Assembly: GCA_947476285.1 (NCBI GenBank)
Contig: CANJPU010000001.1
Coordinates: 124,001 to 188,000 of the forward strand
From: Comamonadaceae bacterium
GTDB taxonomy: Bacteria; Pseudomonadota; Gammaproteobacteria; Burkholderiales; Burkholderiaceae_C
Direction of reading: 5' to 3'
DNA: 64,000 nucleotides
Within the stretch, counting starts at the first letter, position 1, and each line of letters begins with the position of its first letter. This document shows, piece after piece, positions 1 to 9,477 of the stretch. A program made the translations under genes and the position numbers. The notes beneath the pieces were generated by a model. The model saw only the letters and a program-made list of their open reading frames with translations. It did not search any database and was not told the origin of the DNA.

Positions 1-706
1 CATTTTCAGGCACGCGCAGGTTGTCGTAGAAGACTTCGTAGGTGTGGTGATTGAATATCACATCGATCTTGCGCAACTGGAACTGCTTGGGGTCCACGCC
101 GCGCACATCCACCAAAAAGCAGGACAAGCCATCAAATGGCTTGGCCGGATCCTTGGGAGGACGCGTACGCGCCAGCACGATCAACATGTCGGTGTGCGCC
201 GCACGCGAAGTCCAGACCTTCTGGCCGTTGATCACCCACTGGTTGCCCTCGCGGGTGGCGCGGGTGGTGATCTTGGAGGTGTCGGTACCGGCGTTGGGCT
301 CGGTCACCGAGAACGACTGCAGCCGCACCCGGCCCGCTGCCACCTCGGTCAGCACGCGCCGCTTCTGCTCCTCTGAGCCATGCCGTGCCAGGATGCCCAT
401 CATGAACATCTGGCCGTGCAGCATGGAGCCAGACCCGCCGGAGCGATGGATCTCTTCGGTGACCACCGATGCTTCACGCACGCCCAGTCCCATGCCGCCA
501 TATTCTGCCGGCACCATGATGGCGCCCAGGCCTGCGGCCATCGCGTCCTTGATGAATTCGTGCGGATAGCCGCCTGTCCTGTCAAGCTCGTCGTAGTAGG
601 ACTCTGGGTAGCGCGAGGTGACCGCCTTGGCCGCCTGTAGCACCTCATCGAGGGTGACGCCGGAAGAGGAAGTGGAGGAAGTAGCAGTGGAGTTTTGAGT
701 GGACAT
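1..706 (-). CDS. acyl-CoA dehydrogenase family protein (3' end runs off window)
   Basis: Reverse-strand translation from ATG at 706: MSTQNSTATSSTSSSGVTLDEVLQAAKAVTSRYPESYYDELDRTGGYPHEFIKDAMAAGLGAIMVPAEYGGMGLG...QSFSVTEPNAGTDTSKITTRA...GQKVWTSRAAHTDMLIVLART; typical ACAD middle-domain motif. Not in the ORF track because it leaves the window. Confidence 0.85.
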   Translation of the reverse strand, partial: MSTQNSTATSSTSSSGVTLDEVLQAAKAVTSRYPESYYDELDRTGGYPHEFIKDAMAAGLGAIMVPAEYGGMGLGVREASVVTEEIHRSGGSGSMLHGQMFMMGILARHGSEEQKRRVLTEVAAGRVRLQSFSVTEPNAGTDTSKITTRATREGNQWVINGQKVWTSRAAHTDMLIVLARTRPPKDPAKPFDGLSCFLVDVRGVDPKQFQLRKIDVIFNHHTYEVFYDNLRVPEN

Positions 707-825
707 GGTTTCGGTTTCCTTGGTGCCCCAAGTCTCTTTCGCCCGCGACGGATTGTCGAGTCGGATTTATTGCGCGGAGTGGTAAGTTTCTCTGACGCAC
801 CGCCCCCCCGCCGTGCCGGCGCAGG

Positions 826-2178
826 TCACGCCATCGGGCAAAGCGCATCGACCAGCGCCACCGTGCTGCCCAGCCGATCGACAGACCACAGCACTTCCAG
901 CGTGCGGCTGGCCGACGCTGCGTTGCCCCAGGCGCCGTACAAGGCCATGAACTTCACCTCCAGCTCGGCGTCGGACAGCGGGTTGGAGGCGTGGCCTTTT
1001 GGGTACTCCTGAAGGTGGCTGTGAACTGCCCCGTCGACGCAGCGGATGGTGACGCGGGTCTGCGCCTTGGCGGGGAATTGCTGCGTCATGGGCTGCGAAG
1101 TGGTGACGCGAATCTTGTCCATCAGCGCCTTGGTGCGCGCCTCGCCAAGCCGCTGCGGCGCGTAGGCCTGCGACAGAAGACACCCCTCTTGCAGCGCGAC
1201 TGCAATGGTGTAGGGCAGGCTGTGGTCGGCGGTCTCGCGCGTGCTGGGTGCCCAGCGCTGGCTGTCGCTGCCCATGGCGCGGAATGCGGACTCATAGGTT
1301 TCCACATCGATCTGGGCAATCTGCTCCAGCGGCACAGATGCGCGCAGCTTCAATGCCGCATCAATGGCCGACTGGCCGTGATAGCAAACCGGATGAAACT
1401 TCAGGTGGGTGCTCACGATGAGCGGCAGGCTTGCCGTACCCACTTGCCAGTCAAATCGCGGCAAGACCTCAAACAAACCGCCCTTGCCTTGCACCACTGC
1501 CGTGGGGCCGGTGATGCCATCGCGCGCGAGCAAGGCCGCGAACACACCGTTGCGCGCGCCGTTCGGCCCCGCGCAGCCCTTCCAGTCGGAGAGCGTGCCG
1601 CAACGCACGTTGTACAAGTGAAGATTCGCAGCCAGCGCAAGCGAGAGCGCATGGCCAAGCTGCTCCTCGTTCAGCCCGAGCAGTCGGCCCGCGCCGGCTG
1701 CGGCGCCCACCACGGCGCAGGTGGCCTGATCGAGGCCGTGCGCGGCCAGGGCGACCGCATCGCACAAGCCGCAATACACCTCATAGGCCACCACGATGGC
1801 CGCCAACAGAGAGGAACCATCAGCCTCGCAGCCTTCGGCCACCGCGACCAGCGCCGCAATCATGTCGCTCGGATGGCCCGCGGTCTTGCCCAGATAGGTG
1901 TCGCTGTAATCCAGGTAGCGCAGCATGGTGCCATTGGCAAACGCCGCCATTTCCATCGAGGTGCTGGCGCCGCTGCCCCAGATGCGCGAGGGCGGCTTGC
2001 CAGCGTAGCGCTGCGCGAAGCTGCGAATACGCTCGCAGAAGGGTTCGCTGTAGGCGCCGGCGGCGCATGCCACGCTGTCAATCAGACGACGCTTGCATTC
2101 GTGCACAGCCTCAGGAGGCATCCGCCGAATGTCGGCCTCAAACACGAACCGAGCCAGACTTTGAATGGTGTTGTCCAT
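826..2178 (-). CDS. MmgE/PrpD family protein
   Basis: ORF 826..2223; likely start MDNTIQSLARFVFEADI; MmgE/PrpD-like features (ANGTMLRYLDYSDTYLGKTAGHPSDMIAAL, KFHPVCYHGQSAIDAAL). Confidence 0.8.
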   Translation of the reverse strand: MDNTIQSLARFVFEADIRRMPPEAVHECKRRLIDSVACAAGAYSEPFCERIRSFAQRYAGKPPSRIWGSGASTSMEMAAFANGTMLRYLDYSDTYLGKTAGHPSDMIAALVAVAEGCEADGSSLLAAIVVAYEVYCGLCDAVALAAHGLDQATCAVVGAAAGAGRLLGLNEEQLGHALSLALAANLHLYNVRCGTLSDWKGCAGPNGARNGVFAALLARDGITGPTAVVQGKGGLFEVLPRFDWQVGTASLPLIVSTHLKFHPVCYHGQSAIDAALKLRASVPLEQIAQIDVETYESAFRAMGSDSQRWAPSTRETADHSLPYTIAVALQEGCLLSQAYAPQRLGEARTKALMDKIRVTTSQPMTQQFPAKAQTRVTIRCVDGAVHSHLQEYPKGHASNPLSDAELEVKFMALYGAWGNAASASRTLEVLWSVDRLGSTVALVDALCPMA

Positions 2179-2442
2179 GGTGATTGAAGGTTGAGCAGCC
2201 CGCCAGTGTCCGAGCAGCAACACGTGCTGTCGAGTCGGATTTTATGCCGCGAGGGGTGGGTTGGGCTAACCTGCCGGGCATCGCCTGACGCGACGCGCCA
2301 ACCCAAGCAGGCCATCAACCGCAGCCTTGCCCACACGCCAGCGTAACCCAAACTTACCCATGCCTGCAGGAAAGACAACTGGACGATTCAGCCCGGTGGA
2401 CCGAGACTTTGCACTTGTTCATCCGCACTGTGAGACCTGAAA

Positions 2443-3801
2443 ATGGATCTAGCTTACCAACTCGCCGGCAACGCTGTCTCCCGCAATTTCAGCGATCTTT
2501 CGTCGCAGACGGTCGATGCCACCGTGGACGGATTGATCGACAGCCTGGCCTGCGCGCTCGCGGGTGCCAACGCGCCTGGCCTGCCCCAGGCGCGCAGCGC
2601 GCTTGGCCGCTGGGGCAATAGCGGCTGCAGCGTGTGGGGTGGCTTTGGCCGCGCGCCCGCGCCCTTTGCGGCCTTTCTCAACGCCTCCAGCATGCACGCG
2701 CTGGACTACGACGACACCGACGACAAAGTGCCGCTGCACGCCTACGGCATGGTGCTGCCTGGCTTGCTGGCGGATGTGGAAGAGAACCACCCCGACTGCG
2801 ACGGGCGCGAACTTCTCACCGCCATCGCCACCGGCGTGGACGGCGCGATGCGCGTGGGCCGCGCGGGTGGACCCAAGGGCTCGCGCGGATGGAACTACAG
2901 CGTCATCAGTGGCTCATTCGGCGCCGTGCTGGCGATCGCGCGTCTGCGCCGCTGGAATACAGAAATGACAGTGGATGCGCTGGGCCATCAGTTGACGCAG
3001 ACCGCCGGCAGCCTGCAGTCAATCATCGAAGGAAGCCTGGCCAAGCGATTCCAGCCCGCGATGATGGTCAAGAACGTCGTGATGTCGGCGGCCATGGCGC
3101 AAGCGGGCATCGACGGCCCACACAAGGTGTTCGAAGGCAAGGCTGGCTTCATCAATTTGTACCAGGACGGCAAGTTCGACCTCGACTCCATGCGCGCTGG
3201 CTTGGAGCAATGTGCGTTGGTGGACGATCTGAGCCTCAAGCCCTATCCTGCCTGCCGTTTCACGCACGCACCGATCGATTTGGCGCTGCAACTGCACGCG
3301 CGCGGCGTGCGCCCGCAGGACGTGAAGCATATTCGCATCCGGGTGAGCGGCCAGGCGGTCAACATGGTGGGCCGCCAGTTCGATTGCAAAACCGCCGGCG
3401 TCGTTGATGCACAGTTCAGCATTGCCTACACCGTAGCGGTGGGCCTGGAGCGCGGCGCGGTGCGCATCGGTGACTTCACCGAGCAGACCCTGCGCGACCC
3501 CCGTGTGGGCGCATTCGCCGCTGAGAAGATCACCATCGAAGCCGACGAATCGCTGCCGTTTCTTGGCATGGTGCCGGTGTACTTCGATGTGCTGCTGGGT
3601 AATGGCCAGCGCATCGAACTGGCTACGAAGGTGGTGTCGGGCAGCCCGGAGCTGCGCATGACCGCAGCGCAGCTTCGCGACAAGGTGATTGATTGCCTGG
3701 GCTACGGCCAGTCCAGGGTTGACCCCGACGAACTGATTGCCACTGTGACAGCACTGCGCGATGGCACGCCGGTCACCTCGGTGCTCAAGCTCCTGGCATG
3801 A
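2443..3801 (+). CDS. MmgE/PrpD family protein
   Basis: 452 aa; ASSMHALDYDDTDDKVPLHAYGMVLPGLLA; SLKPYPACRFTHAPIDLAL; divergent from the other MmgE/PrpD gene. Confidence 0.85.
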   Translation: MDLAYQLAGNAVSRNFSDLSSQTVDATVDGLIDSLACALAGANAPGLPQARSALGRWGNSGCSVWGGFGRAPAPFAAFLNASSMHALDYDDTDDKVPLHAYGMVLPGLLADVEENHPDCDGRELLTAIATGVDGAMRVGRAGGPKGSRGWNYSVISGSFGAVLAIARLRRWNTEMTVDALGHQLTQTAGSLQSIIEGSLAKRFQPAMMVKNVVMSAAMAQAGIDGPHKVFEGKAGFINLYQDGKFDLDSMRAGLEQCALVDDLSLKPYPACRFTHAPIDLALQLHARGVRPQDVKHIRIRVSGQAVNMVGRQFDCKTAGVVDAQFSIAYTVAVGLERGAVRIGDFTEQTLRDPRVGAFAAEKITIEADESLPFLGMVPVYFDVLLGNGQRIELATKVVSGSPELRMTAAQLRDKVIDCLGYGQSRVDPDELIATVTALRDGTPVTSVLKLLA

Positions 3802-3816
3802 AGCCCTGCGCGGGCA

Positions 3817-4782
3817 TCACATCGGAATGTTGGCCTTGCGCACGACGTCGCCCCAGTACTGCATGTCACGTTTGATGAGTTGAGTGAGTTCAGCGGGCGT
3901 ACTGGTTCTGGCCTCTGAATGACGCTCGGCCAGGTACTTCTGAAAGTCTGGACGCTCAACCGCCTTGACCACCGCGTCGCGCAGCCGCTGCGCGATCGCG
4001 TCGCTGGTGCCCTTGGGTGCGAATACGGCGAACCACAGCACGCTCTCGAATCCAGGTATCTCCTCTGCCACCGCAGGAATGTCGGGCAGCGTGGCCATGC
4101 GCTTGGGGGACGCCACGCCCAGAAACCGCATCTTTCCTGAGCTCACCAGCGCAGCGCTTTCCAGGCCCGTCACAAAGCTGCCCTGAATGTCGCCCGCGAT
4201 CAGCGCGGCTGTGGCAGGCCCGCCGCCTTGGTAGGGAACATGGACCATGCCCAGCTTGCCCAGCCGCGAGAACTCATAGCCGGTCAGGTGCGCGAGCGAG
4301 CCGATTCCCGATGAGCCGTAGTTCATGTTGGCACCGGGCTTGCGCGTCTGCTGGACGAATTCGCTGAGCGTCTTGGGGCCCTTGTCAGCCGACACCATCA
4401 GCACCAGCGGCATGAAGGCCACGGTGGTGAGTGGGCGAAGGTCATTGAGTGGGTCGTACGGCGTCTTGCGCACGCCGGGCACGATCGCATTGGGACCCTG
4501 GTTGCCGAACACGATGGTGTTGCCATCGGGCGCGGCTTTGGCCACGAAGTCGGTTCCGATGGTGCCGGCCGCACCGGGCTTGTTGTCCACCACGACCGGC
4601 TGGTTGAGAATTTCGCTGAGGGACTTTTGCAGCAGCCGCGCCACATAGTCGGTGCTGCCGCCGGCCGAGTAAGGCACAACGAGCTTCAAGGCTGGACGCG
4701 CGGCCTCTTGCGCCATGGATGCGGAGAAGGGCATGACCACCGCGGCCAGCAGCGGCAGCATTCGCCAGATTGATAACTTCAT
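3817..4782 (-). CDS. Bug/TctC-family tripartite tricarboxylate transporter substrate-binding protein
   Basis: 321 aa; signal peptide then LKLVVPYSAGGSTDYVARLLQKSLSEILNQPVVVDNKPGAAGTIGTDFVAKAAPDG. Confidence 0.93.
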   Translation of the reverse strand: MKLSIWRMLPLLAAVVMPFSASMAQEAARPALKLVVPYSAGGSTDYVARLLQKSLSEILNQPVVVDNKPGAAGTIGTDFVAKAAPDGNTIVFGNQGPNAIVPGVRKTPYDPLNDLRPLTTVAFMPLVLMVSADKGPKTLSEFVQQTRKPGANMNYGSSGIGSLAHLTGYEFSRLGKLGMVHVPYQGGGPATAALIAGDIQGSFVTGLESAALVSSGKMRFLGVASPKRMATLPDIPAVAEEIPGFESVLWFAVFAPKGTSDAIAQRLRDAVVKAVERPDFQKYLAERHSEARTSTPAELTQLIKRDMQYWGDVVRKANIPM

Positions 4783-4839
4783 CGACGCTTTCCTTTGCTT
4801 GCTATTGGACTGAATTGTGCGCGGTGATATGAGCCGTGC

Positions 4840-5772
4840 TCACCGCGCGAGTTCTCTGACAATTTTGACAAACTGCTCCAGCACCGGCTCGGTGCTGCCC
4901 TTGACCCAACTGAGGGCAAAGGTGGTGGTGTAGCTCACGTCCTTGAGCCCAATCACCGCCAGGCTCGAAGGATAAATGAAGTTTTTTCCGGTGACGGTCA
5001 GACCGATGCCCATGCCCACTGAGACGAGGTTGAGCTGCGACGAGATCGATCCAACTTCCTGAACGATTCGCGGCTCGAATCCTGCCTGCTGGCACAGGGC
5101 AAACAAGGGACCGTAGCCAGGGCTCACCGTCGACCGAGGAACCACCACGAACTGCTCGGCGCTCAGATCCGCAAGCGAAACAGATTTTCTTTTCGCCAGC
5201 TTGTGATCGATAGGGACCACCACGCCGAGCCCACCTGTCTGGATGCGAAAGCGATCGACGAGCGTTTCGTCCTGCGGCACCGCGGCGCCGCTGGTCCTGC
5301 TGCGGGTGGCAATCGTCTTGGGTCCGTAATGCATGAAGCCTGCGTGGATCTTGCCCTCGGCAAGCGCCTTCGCCTGCTGGGAAGTCGCAATCTCGAACAG
5401 CGAAATCGTGACATCGGGGCAGACTTCGTGCAGACGCTTGATAGACGCGCGAAACAAAGGGTGCAGCAGCGTCAAGGAACCATAGCCGATATTGAGCGCG
5501 CCTGTCTTGCCTTCGCCCACACGCCTGGCCATGGCCATCGCTTGATTGAGATCGCTCATGATCGCTTGCAGCTGCGGCAGCAACGCACGGCCTGCGGCGG
5601 TGAGCCTCACGCGTTGCGCAAGGCGCTCGAAAAGCGCAGTGCCCAGCTCAGCTTCCAAATCGGCGACCATCTGCGAGACGGCAGGCCGCGTCACGTGCAG
5701 GCGATCGGAGGCGCGGCCGAAATGCTCTTCTTCGGCTGCTGCGATGAAGTAGCGCAGGTGGCGCAGTTCCAT
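4840..5772 (-). CDS. LysR family transcriptional regulator
   Basis: 310 aa; N-terminal HTH MELRHLRYFIAAAEEEHFGRASDRLHVTRPAVSQMVADLEAELGTALFER. Confidence 0.95.
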   Translation of the reverse strand: MELRHLRYFIAAAEEEHFGRASDRLHVTRPAVSQMVADLEAELGTALFERLAQRVRLTAAGRALLPQLQAIMSDLNQAMAMARRVGEGKTGALNIGYGSLTLLHPLFRASIKRLHEVCPDVTISLFEIATSQQAKALAEGKIHAGFMHYGPKTIATRSRTSGAAVPQDETLVDRFRIQTGGLGVVVPIDHKLAKRKSVSLADLSAEQFVVVPRSTVSPGYGPLFALCQQAGFEPRIVQEVGSISSQLNLVSVGMGIGLTVTGKNFIYPSSLAVIGLKDVSYTTTFALSWVKGSTEPVLEQFVKIVRELAR

Positions 5773-5954
5773 GGATATCGGGTGAGGTTGTCGTTCAAGC
5801 TAGCAAGAGTCCCGAGTCTGAGTCGAGTGCGCTATGCCGTCCATTCAAATTTGCTGTGGCATCAGGATAGTTCTGCTTACCCAGGCAGGCAGGAAATCCA
5901 ACTCGCGTCAAGTGCGCGACTTGCTTACCATCGCATCAGCGGCTGTGTGATCAC

Positions 5955-5970
5955 GGCATGCGCGCATGCC
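5955..5970. repeat. 16-bp perfect palindrome GGCATGCGCGCATGCC
   Basis: Read directly; lies in the ~370-bp non-coding interval upstream of the LysR gene (start 5772). Confidence 0.6.
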
Positions 5971-6146
5971 TGACCCATGCCTGGCTATGAACCTTGAGAA
6001 AGACTTTGCGAGAATTGGTCACCATGAACAAGTTTGTGACAGACCTGGGAATACCCAAGCAATAGCCGCGCGAACGCAGCTTCCTGGTTCTACGCGATCG
6101 TGTTGACTCCCATCACACGATGACGACCTTGCGTCGGATTCAGCTA

Positions 6147-7115
6147 TCAGTCGGCACGCAAGTTGGCGGCCTTGACCACCAGGCCCCAGCGTTCAATCTC
6201 GGCTTTGAGCGTAGCGACCATTTCATCGGGTCCGCCGAAGTTCGATGTCAGTCCCAGTGTGCGAAATCGCTCCTGCACGCCGGCCGATGTAAGCACCTTG
6301 GCAATGGATTCATGAAGTTGCTTGACGATGGGTGCGGGTGTATTGGCTGGAACCATGTAACCATAGTTGCTCGACGCTTCGAAGCCTTTGAATCCCAACT
6401 CGTTCATCGTCGGCACATCCGGAAAAGTCGGCACGCGCTGGGTGGCTGTCACTGCCAGTGCGCGCAGGTGGCCTGCCGCCGCGCCCTGCACTGCCTCGGG
6501 CTGGGAGGCAAAGAAATAATCAAGCCGGCCTCCGACCAGATCGGGAAGGACTGCCGCATTGCCTTTGTACGGAACATGCAAGGCAGTGATGCCCGCCGTG
6601 CGCTTGAGGTATTCGCCCGAGAGATGCCCCACCGATCCGATGCCGCCCGACCCAAAGCTGAGCCCGCCGGGCTTGCTCTTGCCATAGGCCACCAGATCGG
6701 CCACTGTGCGGTTGGGCGATGAAGCGGGACCGACCAGCACCAGCGTGGAGTGAACCACGCGCGCAACCGGCGCAAAATCGCGCAGCAGGTTGTAGCGCGG
6801 CTTCTCGCGCATGACCATGTTGATGGTTTGGGGCGTGGAGACCTGAAGAATGGTGTAGCCGTCAGGGGCGGCCTTGGCCGCGTATTCGGTTCCGGTCACG
6901 CTGTCGCCGCCAGCGCGGTTTTCGACGACGACGGGCTGGCCCAGCAGCTCGGCCAGCGGGGGGCTGATGATCCGTGCGACCGTGTCGCCGATACCCCCAG
7001 CCACAAAGGGCACGATGATGCGGATCGAGCGGGATGGGTACTTGTCCTGCGCATACAGCGCAGGTGCGACGACAAACGCCGCGCCGGCCAACAGTACAAA
7101 GATCGAACGTTTCAT
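6147..7115 (-). CDS. Bug/TctC-family substrate-binding protein
   Basis: Likely start MKRSIFVLLAGAAF; YPSRSIRIIVPFVAGGIGDTVARIISPPLAELLGQPVVVENRAGGDSVTGTEYAAKAAPDGYT. Confidence 0.93.
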   Translation of the reverse strand: MKRSIFVLLAGAAFVVAPALYAQDKYPSRSIRIIVPFVAGGIGDTVARIISPPLAELLGQPVVVENRAGGDSVTGTEYAAKAAPDGYTILQVSTPQTINMVMREKPRYNLLRDFAPVARVVHSTLVLVGPASSPNRTVADLVAYGKSKPGGLSFGSGGIGSVGHLSGEYLKRTAGITALHVPYKGNAAVLPDLVGGRLDYFFASQPEAVQGAAAGHLRALAVTATQRVPTFPDVPTMNELGFKGFEASSNYGYMVPANTPAPIVKQLHESIAKVLTSAGVQERFRTLGLTSNFGGPDEMVATLKAEIERWGLVVKAANLRAD

Positions 7116-7126
7116 TTTTTGTCTCC

Positions 7127-8317
7127 TTACCATGCGGCTTCAAGAATGGCGCGCACTTCATCCACACTGGACACGGGCCGCGGATTGCGGCCGATGAACC
7201 AGTCGGACATGGCGGCATCGGCAATCGGGGCGATATCTTCGCGAGCCACACCGATGTCTCTCAAGCGGCGCGGGACGCTCACTGACAGGAGCAACGCCTC
7301 AATCGCCTCGACCGCCTGCGTGGGCTTTGCATGGTGCGACCCGCCAGGCTCCTGAGTCACGCGCAAAGCGTCGGCGATCCGCACGCTGGTCTCGCGCGTT
7401 GCCGGCGCATTGAAGCGCATGGTGTGCGCCAGCACGATGGCATTCACGATGCCGTTGGCGACATGGCTGCGATGCCCAATCGCATGCCCCAATACAGAAG
7501 CAAGACCGCCACCGGATTGATCGCCTCCGCGGCCACAGAGCACTGCGGCGAGCACCAGGTTCTCGCGCCCGGCGATGTCTTGTGCGGACTCGCTGTGCAG
7601 ATGCTGCGCGATCAGCCGCAGCGAGTGCATCAACATCGCCTGAGAGATCGGATCGCAGCGGGGCGACTCAAGCGCCTCCACGGCGGTGGACAAGGTGTTG
7701 AGGCTGGCACTGCGCACCAGATCCGAGGGCGAGCTTGCGAGAAACTGCGGATGCAGGAAGATTCCCTTGGCCCGCGTCTTGGGGTCGAACAAGGCAAGCC
7801 GTTGGCCATTGGCTGGATCATGAATGGCGCTGCCGGCTTTGACGAAGGCTGTGCTTGGCGTCGTGGGCACGACAAACTGGGGCAGCTTGGGAGCACCCAG
7901 GCGGGGACTTTCGAATTCACCGCTGGGCAGTCTGCGTGTACACAACTGCTGCGCGGGCAGCTTCTCCGCCAACAAAATACTGGCGGCCCGTGCCGTGACG
8001 GCCGCCGACCCACCGCCCACCGCGATCACCGCATCGGCTCCCAACTCAGCCAGACCCCGCGCGGCCTCTTCGACGGCGGGCACCGGGCTGTTGGAGCGCA
8101 CAGCCGTGCATTGACCCGCCAGCAGCGGGCCCAGCGCATCGCGCAACAGGTTCATCGCGCTGGATTTGCCCACCGACTGCCCGCTGATCACCACCGCCCG
8201 GCGACAGCCGCTGCGTTTGAGCTCTCGGGCCAGAGCATCCAGGCTGTCGGCGCCGCAAAAAAGACGCAACTCGGCTGCCATGTGCTGGAATGACAAAGAA
8301 TTGGAAGGGAGTGTCAT
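7127..8317 (-). CDS. iron-containing alcohol dehydrogenase / maleylacetate reductase-like protein with non-canonical metal-ligand positions
   Basis: Likely start MTLPSNSLSF; GADAVIAVGGGSAAVTARA, FVVPTTPSTAF, VLGHAIGHRSHVANGIVNAIVLAHTMRFN. Confidence 0.75.
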   Translation of the reverse strand: MTLPSNSLSFQHMAAELRLFCGADSLDALARELKRSGCRRAVVISGQSVGKSSAMNLLRDALGPLLAGQCTAVRSNSPVPAVEEAARGLAELGADAVIAVGGGSAAVTARAASILLAEKLPAQQLCTRRLPSGEFESPRLGAPKLPQFVVPTTPSTAFVKAGSAIHDPANGQRLALFDPKTRAKGIFLHPQFLASSPSDLVRSASLNTLSTAVEALESPRCDPISQAMLMHSLRLIAQHLHSESAQDIAGRENLVLAAVLCGRGGDQSGGGLASVLGHAIGHRSHVANGIVNAIVLAHTMRFNAPATRETSVRIADALRVTQEPGGSHHAKPTQAVEAIEALLLSVSVPRRLRDIGVAREDIAPIADAAMSDWFIGRNPRPVSSVDEVRAILEAAW

Positions 8318-8531
8318 GATCAAGTGTAGTGGGCCAAGAGCAATCCACGTGCCATGTGTGTAGCGGGGCACGCCCCAGGGTGCACAATCCGTTTATGTCC
8401 GTAGGGAATACGCCTTTGGGGCCGTCGTGTCTGCACCGCACACATCCAGGGCCAGGCACCCAAGGGAAAACGCCTTCCCGGCGAGGCATGTTAGTTGCGA
8501 GACAATCCTCTCTGAAAATACCAGCATCACA

Positions 8532-9470
8532 ATGGAACTTCGACACCTGCGCTACTTCATGGCTGCGGCGCAAGAGGAGCATTTTGGCCGCGCCGCCGAC
8601 CGGCTGCATGTCACTCGGCCGGCCGTGTCACAGATCATCGCTGATCTGGAGAGCGAGCTGGGCACGCCGCTGTTTGAGCGCCTGGCCCACCGTGTGAGGT
8701 TGACCGCAGCAGGCCGAGCCCTCTTGCCGCAGTTGCAATCGGTGATGGACGACCTGAACGCCGCGCTTGCCATGACCAAACGCGTGGGTGAAGGCAAGAG
8801 CGGAATGCTCAACATTGCCTACGGCTCTCTAACCCTGCTGCACACGCTGTTTCGTGCGGCCGTCAAACAGTTTCATGAAACCTACCCGGACGTGACGCTG
8901 TCCTTGATTGAGATGGCCACGTCCGAGCAAGCCAAGGCACTCGCCGAAGGCAAGATCCATGCGGGTTTCATGCATTTTGGGCCGCACCCGGTGTTGCTGC
9001 GCAAGAAGCGCAGCGAGGCCGCGCCCGGGCAGGACCAGACGATACTTGACTGGTTCGAAATTCAGACCGGCGGGCTGGGCGCCATCGTACCGAACGACCA
9101 TCGTCTGGCCAAGAAGAAATCGGTGTCGCTGGCTGAATTGGCGCAGGAGCAATTCGTCGTCGTGCCGCAATCGAGCAGCAGCCCAGGATATGGTCCGCTT
9201 TTCGCCTTGTGCCAAAAGGCCGGCTTCGAACCCAAGATCGTGCAGGAAGTCAGCTCCATCGCATCGCAGCTCAACCTCATCTCAGTGGGCATGGGCATCG
9301 GCCTTTCAACCATCGGCAAGAATTTCACCTACCCTGCCAGCCTGGCTGTCGTGCCCCTTGACGAGGTCAGCTACACCACCCGCTTTGTGTTCGGCTGGGT
9401 CAAGGGCCCGCGAGACCCGGCACTCGATCGGATGATCGACATCGTCAAGACACTGGCCAAGGGGCGATGA
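8532..9470 (+). CDS. LysR family transcriptional regulator (close paralog of 4840..5772)
   Basis: Start MELRHLRYFMAAAQEEHFGRAADRLHVTRPAVSQIIADLESELGTPLFER; near-identical HTH and GEGKSGMLNIAYGSLTLLH block. Confidence 0.95.
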   Translation: MELRHLRYFMAAAQEEHFGRAADRLHVTRPAVSQIIADLESELGTPLFERLAHRVRLTAAGRALLPQLQSVMDDLNAALAMTKRVGEGKSGMLNIAYGSLTLLHTLFRAAVKQFHETYPDVTLSLIEMATSEQAKALAEGKIHAGFMHFGPHPVLLRKKRSEAAPGQDQTILDWFEIQTGGLGAIVPNDHRLAKKKSVSLAELAQEQFVVVPQSSSSPGYGPLFALCQKAGFEPKIVQEVSSIASQLNLISVGMGIGLSTIGKNFTYPASLAVVPLDEVSYTTRFVFGWVKGPRDPALDRMIDIVKTLAKGR

Positions 9471-9477
9471 ACCCAGC

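Noticed and set aside
991-2187. 398-aa plus-strand ORF
   Set aside because: Antisense to the MmgE/PrpD gene; Arg/His/Gln-rich composition typical of a high-GC shadow ORF.
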